Shown here piece by piece: positions 28,363 through 38,400 of a stretch of 64,000 bases of DNA (its first letter is position 1; every line of letters begins with the position of its first letter). Both the position numbers and the translations under genes were made by a program. The stretch covers positions 1 through 64,000 of the forward strand of contig CAKUSP010000009.1 in the NCBI GenBank assembly GCA_934680015.1. Reading direction: 5' to 3'. This stretch comes from an uncultured Bacteroidales bacterium (GTDB lineage Bacteria; Bacteroidota; Bacteroidia; Bacteroidales; UBA932). The notes below the pieces were generated by a model that was not told the DNA's origin, ran no database searches, and saw only the letters and a program-made list of their open reading frames with translations.

Positions 28363-29282
28363 TAGACATGAAAAGATATTTCTTAATCTTACTTTTCTCC
28401 GTATGGGCTCTTCTTCCGCTCCATGCTAAAAAAGACAATACTTCACGAGTTCTCTATACCCTACCCAAAACTATAATCAGCATAAATGTTGAAAGTATTG
28501 AAAATGAAATTAAAGCCTCTCCCTATTCACGATATGGCAAATCCCTTTTAGGGCTTAATCTGCCAGAAAAGGATAGTACCTTTTTCAATATATCAAAAAT
28601 AAGCATAACAGCGTACACAGAACCAGATTACGACTCACTCTACACTATCAGCCTTATAGAAAGGCAAAAACATGAGTTCGAAAATCTAAAGGAAGAAGGG
28701 TTTATTTACAAACAGCCTATGCCAAACGAAAGTAAATCTTCCGCCACTATTTTCCCTATAAAAACCTCATGTCCAACAATTTGGGTAAAACCCAACTACG
28801 AAGAAGCTCGCAAAGCAGCATCTAATATAAATCGTTATCGGGAAGATAGATACAATATAGTTACTGGTAACACTGACGCTACATATTCCGGTGAGGCTAT
28901 GAGAGCTGCCTTAACTGAACTCCACGATGCCGAAAACAAATTACTTTCTTCATTTCTGCCTAGCACAAATACATACATACATTCATATACTTTCGACTTC
29001 GTCCCTTCATCGGTATGCACTCGTTTAGAGGCCTTCTGCTTTAGCGAATCACTGGGTGTCCTTCCAGCCAATTCTCCAGAAGGAACACCTTACTATCTTG
29101 AAATAAGCATAGAGGAAATAGCCGATCCATCCTATACCGACACTGAACAAAAAGAAGAAAATGCGCTCACTTACAGAGTTCCTGCTATCTGTACTGTCAA
29201 AGTGTACTGCTATGAACATGTGGTATGCCATTTGCGGGTACCGATATTTCAGTTGGGCGTAGATAGAACATTGACTTTTTAA
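28359..29282 (+). CDS. DUF4831-family exported protein
   Basis: This 307-residue protein has a signal peptide (MKRYFLILLFSVWALLPLHA, if the ATG at 28368 is used). It matches my memory of DUF4831, a family found in Bacteroidota with no assigned function. It overlaps the acyltransferase stop by four bases (ATGA). No catalytic motif is seen. Confidence 0.7.
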   Translation: MIDMKRYFLILLFSVWALLPLHAKKDNTSRVLYTLPKTIISINVESIENEIKASPYSRYGKSLLGLNLPEKDSTFFNISKISITAYTEPDYDSLYTISLIERQKHEFENLKEEGFIYKQPMPNESKSSATIFPIKTSCPTIWVKPNYEEARKAASNINRYREDRYNIVTGNTDATYSGEAMRAALTELHDAENKLLSSFLPSTNTYIHSYTFDFVPSSVCTRLEAFCFSESLGVLPANSPEGTPYYLEISIEEIADPSYTDTEQKEENALTYRVPAICTVKVYCYEHVVCHLRVPIFQLGVDRTLTF

Positions 29283-29297
29283 TTAAAATTACATATT

Positions 29298-30755
29298 ATG
29301 ACTATCAAGGATTTGACCCCATCCATAGTGTGGGATAATTTTTACAAGATAACCAGAATCCCTAGACCTTCAAAACATGAAGAAAAAATCAGGGAGTATC
29401 TTCTTAATTGGGGAAAGGAACATCACTTCGATACTTTCGCAGACAAGACAGGCAATGTCATAATACGAGTACCCGCCACTGCTCGATATGAAAATCGCGA
29501 AGGTGTTGTTCTGCAAGGGCATATGGATATGGTCCCTCAAAAGAATTCCGATACCAAGCACGATTTTCTTACCGACCCTATAGAGACAAAGGTGGAAGGC
29601 GATTGGCTTAAAGCATGCGGAACTACCCTTGGTGCAGATAACGGATTGGGGGTAGCATTGGCATTGGCCATAGCTGAAAGTAAGGATATAGAGCACGGCC
29701 CGATAGAAATTCTTGTAACTTACGACGAAGAGACTGGTATGACAGGTGCACAGGCACTTGAGCCAGGTATCTTGAAGGGTGGCATCCTAATCAATCTCGA
29801 TTCCGAAACCGAGGGCGAACTGTATGTCGGATGTGCTGGCGGAGTGGATGCATCGGCTCATGGGCATTACAAGATGGAGGCAGCTCCGGAAGGCTACCAG
29901 GCTTTCAATTTTAGCGTAAAGGGATGTCAAGGTGGTCACTCGGGCATGGATATTATTCTTTATAGGGCCAACGCGAACAAGATTGCTACCCGAATTTTAC
30001 TTCCACTGATAGAAAAAGAAGACGTTAAATTAGTCGAAATGGAAGGCGGAACTCTTCGTAATGCCATACCGAGGGAATGTTTCGCTACGCTTTATGTAAA
30101 AAACGAACAAAAGGTTAGACACTTTGTCGAGTCCATGGCGGATAATATCAAAAAGGAATATTCTATCACAGATCCAGATATGAGCATAACATTAGAAAAA
30201 ACGGATTGTGATAAACCTTATGCCCTAGAAAATGACGCCCTAGATATATTACGTGCAGTTTTGGCTTGCCCTGACGGAGTTGAACGAATGAGCTCTTCTA
30301 TTGAAAACTTAGTAGAGACTTCGAATAATATGGCCATGGTCAAAGTATCCAATGGTGAATATTTTGTAAATAGCCTTCTAAGAAGTTCTGTAGATAGCGC
30401 TAAGATGGCATTGTGCGAAAAATTAAAAGCAGTATTCGATCTAGCTGGAGCGGAAACTGATTTTACCGGCGCTTACTCAGGTTGGGCTCCTAATCCAGAC
30501 TCTCAGATTCTCGCTCTAATGAAAAAAGTTTATGAGAAACTATATGGAAAAGAGCCTAAAGTTATGGCCATACACGCAGGATTGGAGTGTGGTATACTAT
30601 CAGGGGCTTATCCTCAATGGGATATGATTTCGTGTGGTCCTACTCTATTAAGTCCTCACTCTCCAGACGAGAGAGCCTACATTCCTTCTGTGCAGAAAGT
30701 GTGGGATTATCTTAAGGAAGTACTGAAGAATATCCCTGAATGCAAGAAAAATTAA
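29298..30755 (+). CDS. pepD: Aminoacyl-histidine dipeptidase (PepD, M20)
   Basis: This 485-residue M20 metallopeptidase cleaves Xaa-His and related dipeptides. Metal-site motifs include LQGHMDMVPQ (near residue 75), CGTTLGADNGLGVALALA (near 110), TYDEETGMTGA (near 145) and INLDSETEGE (near 170). A C-terminal AIHAGLECGIL supplies the last His. Length is normal. It is downstream of the peptide transporter and DUF4831, and its 3' end overlaps the next gene by 16 bases. Confidence 0.9.
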   Translation: MTIKDLTPSIVWDNFYKITRIPRPSKHEEKIREYLLNWGKEHHFDTFADKTGNVIIRVPATARYENREGVVLQGHMDMVPQKNSDTKHDFLTDPIETKVEGDWLKACGTTLGADNGLGVALALAIAESKDIEHGPIEILVTYDEETGMTGAQALEPGILKGGILINLDSETEGELYVGCAGGVDASAHGHYKMEAAPEGYQAFNFSVKGCQGGHSGMDIILYRANANKIATRILLPLIEKEDVKLVEMEGGTLRNAIPRECFATLYVKNEQKVRHFVESMADNIKKEYSITDPDMSITLEKTDCDKPYALENDALDILRAVLACPDGVERMSSSIENLVETSNNMAMVKVSNGEYFVNSLLRSSVDSAKMALCEKLKAVFDLAGAETDFTGAYSGWAPNPDSQILALMKKVYEKLYGKEPKVMAIHAGLECGILSGAYPQWDMISCGPTLLSPHSPDERAYIPSVQKVWDYLKEVLKNIPECKKN

Positions 30756-31438
30756 AAGAGCAACTAATGAAATGGGCGGAAATCTATAATGATCCCGCCT
30801 ATTTCTTAGAAGACCCCATAATATTTCCGCGAGAATTTGCCTCTCTCGGGGCTTCACTTCAAGATATAGAAATAGCTTCCGTATTCGCCTCACACTTAGC
30901 GTGGGGAAGGCGTTCTATGATAGTCAAAGATTGTACAAAACTTTTTGACTATATGGAATGGAAACCTCTTGATTATGTTATGAGCGGAACCTACAGGGAT
31001 GATAATACAAGCATACATCGCACCATCAAATGGAGTGAGATAGCGCAGATATGTCATAGATTAAAAAGCATTTACGCTAACACGACATCGCTTGAGAGCC
31101 TAAGTGTGCAGGATATAAGGACTATGGTCTTCGGACAAAAGTTTGACCCTAAGGCAGCAAACAAAAAGATTAACCTTATGCGCCGATGGCTCGTAAGAAG
31201 AGACGGCAAAGTCGATCTAGGACTATGGAGAAAAAGTGATCCAGCAGCTCTTGTAATGCCTCTGGATGTACATGTTTACGATCAAGCGAGCGCTCTTGGA
31301 CTTACATCCAGAAAAGCAAAAGACAGCCTAACAGCCGAAGAGATTACAAACGAATTCAAAGAGATATGGCCGGATGATCCCCTTTTAGGAGATTTTGCCC
31401 TGTTCGGATATGGAGTAACACACAAAGCAGATGCCTAG
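30740..31438 (+). CDS. TIGR02757 family protein
   Basis: This 232-residue protein of the TIGR02757 (DUF2400) family is helical with ASVFASHLAWGRRSMI, FDPKAANKKINLMRRWLVRRD and a C-terminal PLDVHVYDQA segment. The fold resembles helix-hairpin-helix DNA glycosylases (from memory), but no function is established. It overlaps both neighbours. Confidence 0.8.
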   Translation: MQEKLKEQLMKWAEIYNDPAYFLEDPIIFPREFASLGASLQDIEIASVFASHLAWGRRSMIVKDCTKLFDYMEWKPLDYVMSGTYRDDNTSIHRTIKWSEIAQICHRLKSIYANTTSLESLSVQDIRTMVFGQKFDPKAANKKINLMRRWLVRRDGKVDLGLWRKSDPAALVMPLDVHVYDQASALGLTSRKAKDSLTAEEITNEFKEIWPDDPLLGDFALFGYGVTHKADA

Positions 31439-32042
31439 ATTATTTATTCTTTCTGGTTGTAATGGTTCTGGAAAGACCACAGCCTCTTATAGCCTGCTCC
31501 CGGATCTGTTAGGGTGCGGAGAGTTGGTGAATTCCGACGAATTTGCAAAAAGCCTCTCCCCTTTTAACCCTTCTGCAGCCTCTGTTATGGCAAGTCGGTA
31601 TATGCTTATGAAGATCAAATATTTGCTTTCAAAAAAAGCTGACTTCATAGTGGAAACCACACTTGCTACCCGCTCTCTTACTAACACCATAAACGAGGCC
31701 AAATCGCTCGGTTATGAAGTTACGCTACTTTACTTTTGGATAAACAATGTAGACATAGCTATAAAAAGAGTAAAGAAAAGAGTGGAAGACGGAGGTCACA
31801 ACATCCCCGAAGAAGTGATTCGCAGACGGTATGTAATGGGACTTAAATATTTTTTTGAAATATACATTCCCATAGTGGATCGATGGGTGCTCGCCGACAA
31901 TTCCAAAAGCCCTTTTGCCGTAGTGGCAGAAGGCACAAAAAACAATATTCAGATAAAAGACGAAAACAAATATGCCTGCATTAGAAAGATTTGCTATCCA
32001 GAAGAATCAGTTGGAAACCCTGGTACGGGAAGCATTGCGTAA
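31431..32042 (+). CDS. Zeta-toxin-like P-loop kinase/ATPase
   Basis: This 203-residue protein has a Walker A motif (GCNGSGKT, residues 9-16) and the zeta/COG4185 pattern LVNSDEFAKSL, then FIVETTLATRSLTN and HNIPEEVIRRRYVMGL. Related proteins phosphorylate UDP-GlcNAc or act as nucleoside kinases. No cognate antitoxin gene is adjacent, and the genes on both sides are housekeeping enzymes, so a toxin role is not supported. It overlaps the TIGR02757 gene by 8 bases and tldD by 71 bases, an unusually long overlap. Confidence 0.75.
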   Translation: MPRLFILSGCNGSGKTTASYSLLPDLLGCGELVNSDEFAKSLSPFNPSAASVMASRYMLMKIKYLLSKKADFIVETTLATRSLTNTINEAKSLGYEVTLLYFWINNVDIAIKRVKKRVEDGGHNIPEEVIRRRYVMGLKYFFEIYIPIVDRWVLADNSKSPFAVVAEGTKNNIQIKDENKYACIRKICYPEESVGNPGTGSIA

Positions 32043-33384
32043 CGCAGGGTCATACTGCGACCTCTTCTTCGAAAACACCTCCATCTGGTCTTTAATGCTA
32101 AAAGATGGCGAAGTGACCAGCGGTGGATATCATAGGGACTATGGATGTGGAATACGTGTACTCGATGGAGAAAAAACCGGTTATGCTTATTCCGAATCTA
32201 CTGATATGCCATCTCTGCTATGCGCTGCAAGAGCCGCCAGTGTCATTGGAGAAACGCGTGACGTTAGGAAAGGATTCAACAAAATCGACATCCATACTAC
32301 GAATGATTTTTACCCCATGAAAAAGGACCTTCGCGAAGAAAGCCCTTCGGTACTGGTTGAACTTTTACAGCAGTTGGACAAGACCATTCGTAATGCCGAT
32401 TCCAGAGTATTTAAAGTCATAGCATCATTATCTTACTCGATAAGTGAAATAATGATGTACAATTCCCTTGACGAATTGACTGAGGATCTTCGCCCGCTTT
32501 GCTCACTTAACGTGTCAGTAGTATTCAAACAAGGAGATGATCTTCAAACAAAAAGCGCATCGAAAAGTCTTCGCATGGGAGCGGAATTCTACAACGAAAC
32601 TCTAACAAAAGAACTAACGGACGAACTTACATCAGGTGTAGATGCTATGTTCGAAGCACGTAGACCGCGAGGAGGTCAAATGAATGTCGTAATGTCTGCC
32701 GGGGCAAGTGGCATTCTACTCCATGAAGCCATGGGACACGCTTTCGAAGCCGATTTTAATCGAAAAGGCCAATCAGTGTTTTCTGACAAAATGGGATGCC
32801 AAGTGTGCCCTAAAGGCATCAATATAGTGGATGACGCTACTCTACCCTTTTATAGAGGGAGTTTAAATTACGATGATGAAGGTGTTCCAGGTCAAAAAAC
32901 CTATATGGTAACTGATGGTGTACTCACCTCATACCTTCACGACCGCATTAGCGCACGCTATTATAATGTAGAACCTACCGGGAACGGACGCAGGGAATCA
33001 TTTAGATACAACCCTATTCCACGTATGCGCTCCACTTATATGGAAAGTGGCACCAATGGGCGATTGGAAGACCTTATACATCTTGCCGGGAATGGCATAT
33101 TTGTAGATGAATTTGCCAATGGAGAAGTTAAAATAGGAGAAGGAGATTTTACTTTCTATGTAAAAAGCGGATTCCTGATCGAAAACGGGCGACTTACAAT
33201 GCCCATAAAAGATGTGAACATAATAGGAAACGGACCTAAAGCACTTGCTGACATAGAAGCTGTAGGGTCTGATTTAAAAGTAGATAAAGGTCGATGGACC
33301 TGCGGAAAAGGACAAAGTGCACCAGTTAGTTGTGGCATTCCTTCCATATTCATAAAGAACTTGATAGTAGGAGGTGGATTATGA
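31972..33384 (+). CDS. tldD: TldD metalloprotease subunit
   Basis: This 470-residue TldD/PmbA-family protein forms a heterodimer with TldE that degrades small unfolded peptides. The metal-binding HExxxH motif is present as HEAMGH (H251, H255) in ASGILLHEAMGHAFEADF, and GNGRRESFRYNPIPRMR follows. The start at 31972 leaves a 71-base overlap with the upstream gene; no later start would keep the N-terminal domain. It overlaps tldE by four bases. Confidence 0.9.
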   Translation: MPALERFAIQKNQLETLVREALRNAGSYCDLFFENTSIWSLMLKDGEVTSGGYHRDYGCGIRVLDGEKTGYAYSESTDMPSLLCAARAASVIGETRDVRKGFNKIDIHTTNDFYPMKKDLREESPSVLVELLQQLDKTIRNADSRVFKVIASLSYSISEIMMYNSLDELTEDLRPLCSLNVSVVFKQGDDLQTKSASKSLRMGAEFYNETLTKELTDELTSGVDAMFEARRPRGGQMNVVMSAGASGILLHEAMGHAFEADFNRKGQSVFSDKMGCQVCPKGINIVDDATLPFYRGSLNYDDEGVPGQKTYMVTDGVLTSYLHDRISARYYNVEPTGNGRRESFRYNPIPRMRSTYMESGTNGRLEDLIHLAGNGIFVDEFANGEVKIGEGDFTFYVKSGFLIENGRLTMPIKDVNIIGNGPKALADIEAVGSDLKVDKGRWTCGKGQSAPVSCGIPSIFIKNLIVGGGL

Positions 33385-34718
33385 TTAATGAGAAAGAATT
33401 AGAATTGGCCAACAAAAGTATAGAGTTTGCTCTGGCAGAGGGAGCCGATGCATGCAGAGTGGTTTTAAATAAAAATGTTTCCGACATGCTTGATACCCTT
33501 AATTCTCAAATAGACAAAGTCACGCATTGCCTTGACAGAAGCCTATCTCTTATGCTATTCGTGGATGGAAAGTTCGCGTCCTTTTCTACTAACAGATTAG
33601 AAGAAAAAGAATTGGCAGATTTCGTAAAAAGGTGCGTACTCATCACAAAAATGCTTGAAAAGGACGATTGCCGCACTTTGCCACAGACAGATAGATGCTG
33701 TCACGATGCCACACTCGGCACAGAACTAGGACTTTACGACCCTCAGTACGCTACGCTATCAAGTGAAGTGCGGAAAACTATGGCACTAGCGCATTGTCTG
33801 GACATCAAGTCTAATCACAAAGGCTATAGAATAATATCCGAAGAAGGACAGTACTGCGACTCAGAATTCGATTCCATAACACTGGATTCTAACGGATTAT
33901 ACTGCAGGCACTCCGAAACGTCCTTTGAATATGCATCTGAGGTTACCATTCAATCCGACAATGGGGAGAAATATAGCAGTTACTGGTGGACCTCTAGCCC
34001 TTTTCTTAAGGATTTCGACTATGCTAATGTGAGCGAAACCGCGCTAAAGCGTGCAGTGGGACAGATTGGCTCTCAGACTATTAAAAGTAGCAAAAGGACT
34101 ATGGTAGTAGGTCCCGAAGTATCTTCCAAACTTCTAACTCCCATTCTACAGGCTTTAGGCGGATATGCCATTCAACAAAACAATAGTTTTCTAAATAACA
34201 GTCTAGCAAAGAAGGTCTTTAGTTCAAAAATGAACTTGGTGGATGAACCTCATCGTTATGGCGAAAGTGGCTCAAGACTATTTGACAGCGAAGGGATAGC
34301 GACACGGGATATGGACATAATACGCGAAGGTGTTATAAAAACCTACTTTTTAAACACATATATAGCACATAAACTGGGATGTCAGCCTACCATAGAAGAC
34401 GCCACGAGAGCACATCTTCTTCCTAGCGAAAAGGGACTAACAAAAGAAGAAATTATGGAAAGATGTCAAAATGGCATTCTGGTAACAAACTTCAATGGGG
34501 GTAACTGTAACGGACTCACGGGCGATTTTTCCTATGGTATTGAAGGTTATGAATTCAAAGACGGCAAAATAGTAAGACCTGTGAGTGAAATGCTCATAAC
34601 CGGAAACTTTATTCAGTTATGGTCTGGCCTACTTTATGCGGGTGACGATCCTATAACAAACATGACAAAATTAATTCCTACACTTGCTTTCGAGGGTGTG
34701 GATTTTAGTGGAAAATAA
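33381..34718 (+). CDS. pmbA: TldE/PmbA subunit
   Basis: This 445-residue TldD/PmbA-family protein lacks the HExxxH motif, as expected for the inactive TldE partner. Family segments are DSEGIATRDMDIIREG near residue 310, GGNCNGLTGDFSYGIEG and VRPVSEMLITGN. The ATG at 33381 overlaps the tldD stop; the longer in-frame start at 33330 lies well inside tldD and was rejected. It works with TldD in peptide turnover. Confidence 0.88.
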   Translation: MINEKELELANKSIEFALAEGADACRVVLNKNVSDMLDTLNSQIDKVTHCLDRSLSLMLFVDGKFASFSTNRLEEKELADFVKRCVLITKMLEKDDCRTLPQTDRCCHDATLGTELGLYDPQYATLSSEVRKTMALAHCLDIKSNHKGYRIISEEGQYCDSEFDSITLDSNGLYCRHSETSFEYASEVTIQSDNGEKYSSYWWTSSPFLKDFDYANVSETALKRAVGQIGSQTIKSSKRTMVVGPEVSSKLLTPILQALGGYAIQQNNSFLNNSLAKKVFSSKMNLVDEPHRYGESGSRLFDSEGIATRDMDIIREGVIKTYFLNTYIAHKLGCQPTIEDATRAHLLPSEKGLTKEEIMERCQNGILVTNFNGGNCNGLTGDFSYGIEGYEFKDGKIVRPVSEMLITGNFIQLWSGLLYAGDDPITNMTKLIPTLAFEGVDFSGK

Positions 34719-34729
34719 ATTTCAATATT

Positions 34730-35413
34730 ATGAAAGTAGATAAAAATAAAGTGGTAGCTCTAAGCTACGAATTAACAGTGGACGGCGCTGTAGCAGACAA
34801 AGCATCTGCAGAAAAACCGCTCGAATACATACATGGAAAAGGCATGCTCCTGCCACGTTTCGAAGAAGAAGTTGCTGGTAAAGAAGTAGGTGAAAAATTC
34901 GAATTCACATTAAGCCCAGAAGAAGGATATGGTACATATAGTACTGATTATATCTTTGAACTTCCGAAAAGTGCTTTCGAGATGGATGGAAAGGTTCGTG
35001 AAGACCTCTTAGTCCCTGGACGTGTCATCCCTATGATGAGCCAAAGCGGTGAAGTGGTTCAAGGCATAGTTAAAGAAGTCAAAACCGATTCTGTTTTAAT
35101 GGATTTCAATCATCCTATGGCAGGTAAGACCCTGCACTTTACCGGTAGCGTTGTCAATGTACGTGAGGCCACACCAGAGGAACTCGAAAATGGTCTTAAG
35201 CGTGGTTGCGGATGCCACAAAGGAAAAGACTGTGAAAAAGGAGCACAAGGAGACTGCTCATGTAACGAGAACTGCAACTGTGGCGACGAATGCAAGTGCG
35301 ATGATGATTGCAAATGTGGCGACGAATGCGAATGCAGTGACGGTTGTACATGTGGCGACAAGTGCGAATGCACTGAGGAAAACAAATGCAATGATAAATG
35401 CAATTGTAAATAA
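34730..35413 (+). CDS. SlyD-like FKBP peptidyl-prolyl isomerase with a 20-Cys tail
   Basis: This 227-residue protein starts with an FKBP/SlyD domain (about 1-155: DKNKVVALSYELTVDG, then LEYIHGKGMLLPRFEEE and FTLSPEEGYGTYS). The tail (about 160-227) contains 20 Cys, mostly in CxC pairs separated by acidic and Gly residues (for example CGDECKCDDDCKC). SlyD proteins are prolyl isomerases and chaperones with metal-binding C-termini, usually His/Cys-rich. This tail is longer and more Cys-rich, closer to a metallothionein. It is the last gene of the array and is followed by a terminator. Confidence 0.85.
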   Translation: MKVDKNKVVALSYELTVDGAVADKASAEKPLEYIHGKGMLLPRFEEEVAGKEVGEKFEFTLSPEEGYGTYSTDYIFELPKSAFEMDGKVREDLLVPGRVIPMMSQSGEVVQGIVKEVKTDSVLMDFNHPMAGKTLHFTGSVVNVREATPEELENGLKRGCGCHKGKDCEKGAQGDCSCNENCNCGDECKCDDDCKCGDECECSDGCTCGDKCECTEENKCNDKCNCK

Positions 35414-35420
35414 TTGCTAT

Positions 35421-35456
35421 AAGCCGGGCTTCAGATTTAATCCGAGGCCCGGTTTT
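35421..35456 (+). terminator. Terminator of the nine-gene array
   Basis: CCGGGC (35424-35429) pairs with GCCCGG (35447-35452), followed by TTTT. It lies 11-40 bases past the SlyD-like stop. Confidence 0.75.
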
Positions 35457-35458
35457 AT

Positions 35459-38400
35459 TTATCTGCTCCTGAAAGTTCGAGAAATGTCATTGGCCCTATA
35501 ATGAGGAGCATATACGCACTCCAGTTCAGGAACAGAACTTCTAAATTCTCCACCCATAGTAACATACATATACTCCGTTATTACTGAATTCTCTTCAGGA
35601 AAGACATCGAACATGTACTGCGTATAAGAAGGCTTCACTTCCCTATAAGCTGAGCCATAATTCACGAGTGAAGACAGTTCATTAACAGGACGAAAAGCAG
35701 CGCAACGAGGCATAACCACCTTCACAAAGCTGCGATTATTCTCACTACATATCTTATACTCCACCTTTATCTTATCTCCCACCTGAAGTATATCGCCCTC
35801 TGACAAAGGAATATACTTTCCAGTATTATCCTCCCTATAATAAACCACCTGCAGTTTAAATCCATTACTTGATTCTTTCACTTCCTCCAGTGGAATAGAA
35901 AAACTCTTCGATGCACTTATAACTAAAAGATTTTTAACAGATTCGCTAGCATTAATTATTGAATTCATAACATCTATAAAAGCAGGTGTCGTGTCCCAGT
36001 GCTGCGTTTCCTTCTGCATCAACAGCCATGTACATATACCGTCCACAATCGGTTTAGTGATAGAATCATAGCCCCGAAGTAAATCTGCAATCATGCTATG
36101 CGCATATGCCGCGTCCTCCAATAATCCCCTATAAGGCATGACAGCATTAGGATAATACATGCCGCCATAACGAGTCTCTACCGCATATTCTAAAAGTGAA
36201 GCCACCTGAGTTTCAAGCGATAGCCACAAAGTCGCATTAGTTCGTATCGGGCCTATTCCCCACTTCCTTGCCAGTACCTCTCCTTCCCTGCTAGCTGCAA
36301 GATTGCGTAGCGAATAAAGGCGACGAACCTTATATAATAAGCTTTGTTGTTCATTATTAGTCAAGTAACTATTTACCCATTTTTTAAAGCCATCCATCCT
36401 ATCATCTCTAATTTCAAATGGAACTTTAGGATACATCGAGCGGATGTAAACATATTGTTCACATGAAATGGCGCTAGAGCGCACAGGGATACGGGCAAAT
36501 TGGCTTTCATCCAAATATTTAACAGCCTTAACGCACAAATTCTCGCCTAGAACATCTATTCCACACTTTGACAGTTTTGCAAAATGTTCAAGCACCACTG
36601 CAGTAATAGCTTGAGACGAACGCATTCCAGAATACCAGGCAAATCCGCCATCTGCATTCTGACACGATATTATCTGTCTTTTTAATGAATCGGTCTCATA
36701 TTCACAAGACTTCATCTTATTAAGCATCTCCCTGACATATAATGCATCACATAAACTAAGCACATCACCTCCACGTGGAGAAACACTAGATAAGCATAAA
36801 TCATCCAACATATCGTAAACTCGTCTCTGGCTAACATCAATGCTATCAGAAGATGCATTTGCAAAGTGCTCTAAAAGTATCTGCTTGGCCCCCTCCTGCT
36901 GTCCGGGGCGAGAAAGTACCATAGAATAAGATTCCGTAATGACTTGTGTAGCTGGATGTACTGGGATTGTTACCCGAACCGCATCACTATAGGCTTCAGT
37001 CGAAGAAAATACGACCTTCACATCCACACTTCCAACCGCCTTAGCCTCTATCGTAAGAGTCGAATTCAAGCTTTCGAATGCCGGTATTAAAGAACTCTCC
37101 TCTTTCACAAGATGTCCGTTTACATAACATGATAACTTTCCTTCTATATTCCTGTCATAAATAGAAGAGACAGAAATAGGAATCTCGCATTTATCTCCCA
37201 CATAAAGATACTTCGGCTCCGATAAAGCTATCCGCACAGGTATAGTAACTACCATTTCTTTTCTTAGAACTGAATTTCTCACTTTAGGATCGTGCGCGAA
37301 AAGCGAGACATAGTAAGTAGATAATTTGCCTGAAGTTTTAAACGAAAATCTCGCATATCCATCCTCATCTGCATGTAAAAAAGGCTGGAAAGTCAGAGTC
37401 TTTTCGAATTTTTCCCTTATAGAAATCATGCCACTTTCACTGACATTTTCCTCTAAAACGGCTGAACCAGCCACTGCACCGGCTGTTTTCATCATATACT
37501 TAACAAGTGGTGAATCCGTTCCCATTTTCCCTTCCCGACTAAGAGTAAAAAGATATGATCCACGATTTACTCTTATAGGGTGCCACTCATTCTTGGCTAT
37601 ATTATCCACACTCTTATCAAAAACCGCTGCCAGGCACTCCACCCCTGGCAAAGTCTTTATTGTGAACGTATACTCGGTATTAGGCAAAGTCCTATCCGCA
37701 AAAGAGCAGAATTCAAGAGGCAAATCAAGGGAGTATTCATGGCCCGAAAATACCATGGTATAATCAAGCTTTTTACCGCCTTTAAATGCAAATACATTAA
37801 CTAGTACATCCCTTCCATAATCTATAGAATGATAAACTAAAGAGCCCCCTTTAACATTTATCTTCATTCTATCTATAAGAGCATTAGTACTTTTGTCGTA
37901 CACCTCCACTACTGTATATAAATCCTTTCCATCTCCACATCCTAAATAAAAGCCAGAATTATCTGGGAACTTCATTACCACCCACATGACTTGAGAGTGA
38001 AGACATCTATCCTCCCGATGCAATCTCAACACATTAAACGATGTAGTATCAGAATAAGTCCATGCACTTACCCTATACACGCCCGAAGTCAGATCACTCA
38101 TGTCCACCTCAAGGTCTTGGCCTGAAATCACTTTACCCGATTTAACTTCGACTCCGTCTTCTCCCCTTATACTATATTTAATCGGCAAATCAGCGACTAT
38201 TCCATCACAGGTATTAACATGAAAATCGAATATAGCTTTATCTTCAAACAATATACTGCTCTGTTCATAACCGTTAGTGGAAAAAACTCCCTGTTCACTA
38301 TTTTTTAATGAGGCTATAACACTTACATGCTCGCTAACATCGATGAACTTTCTAAACTCCCTTACTTCTCCACTTTTTTCTACAATCCTGACATTCAAAT

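Noticed and set aside
35110-35403. A His/Ser-rich minus-strand frame across the SlyD-like tail
   Set aside because: It is the antisense of the Cys-rich repeats; the regular pattern comes from the sense-strand codons.
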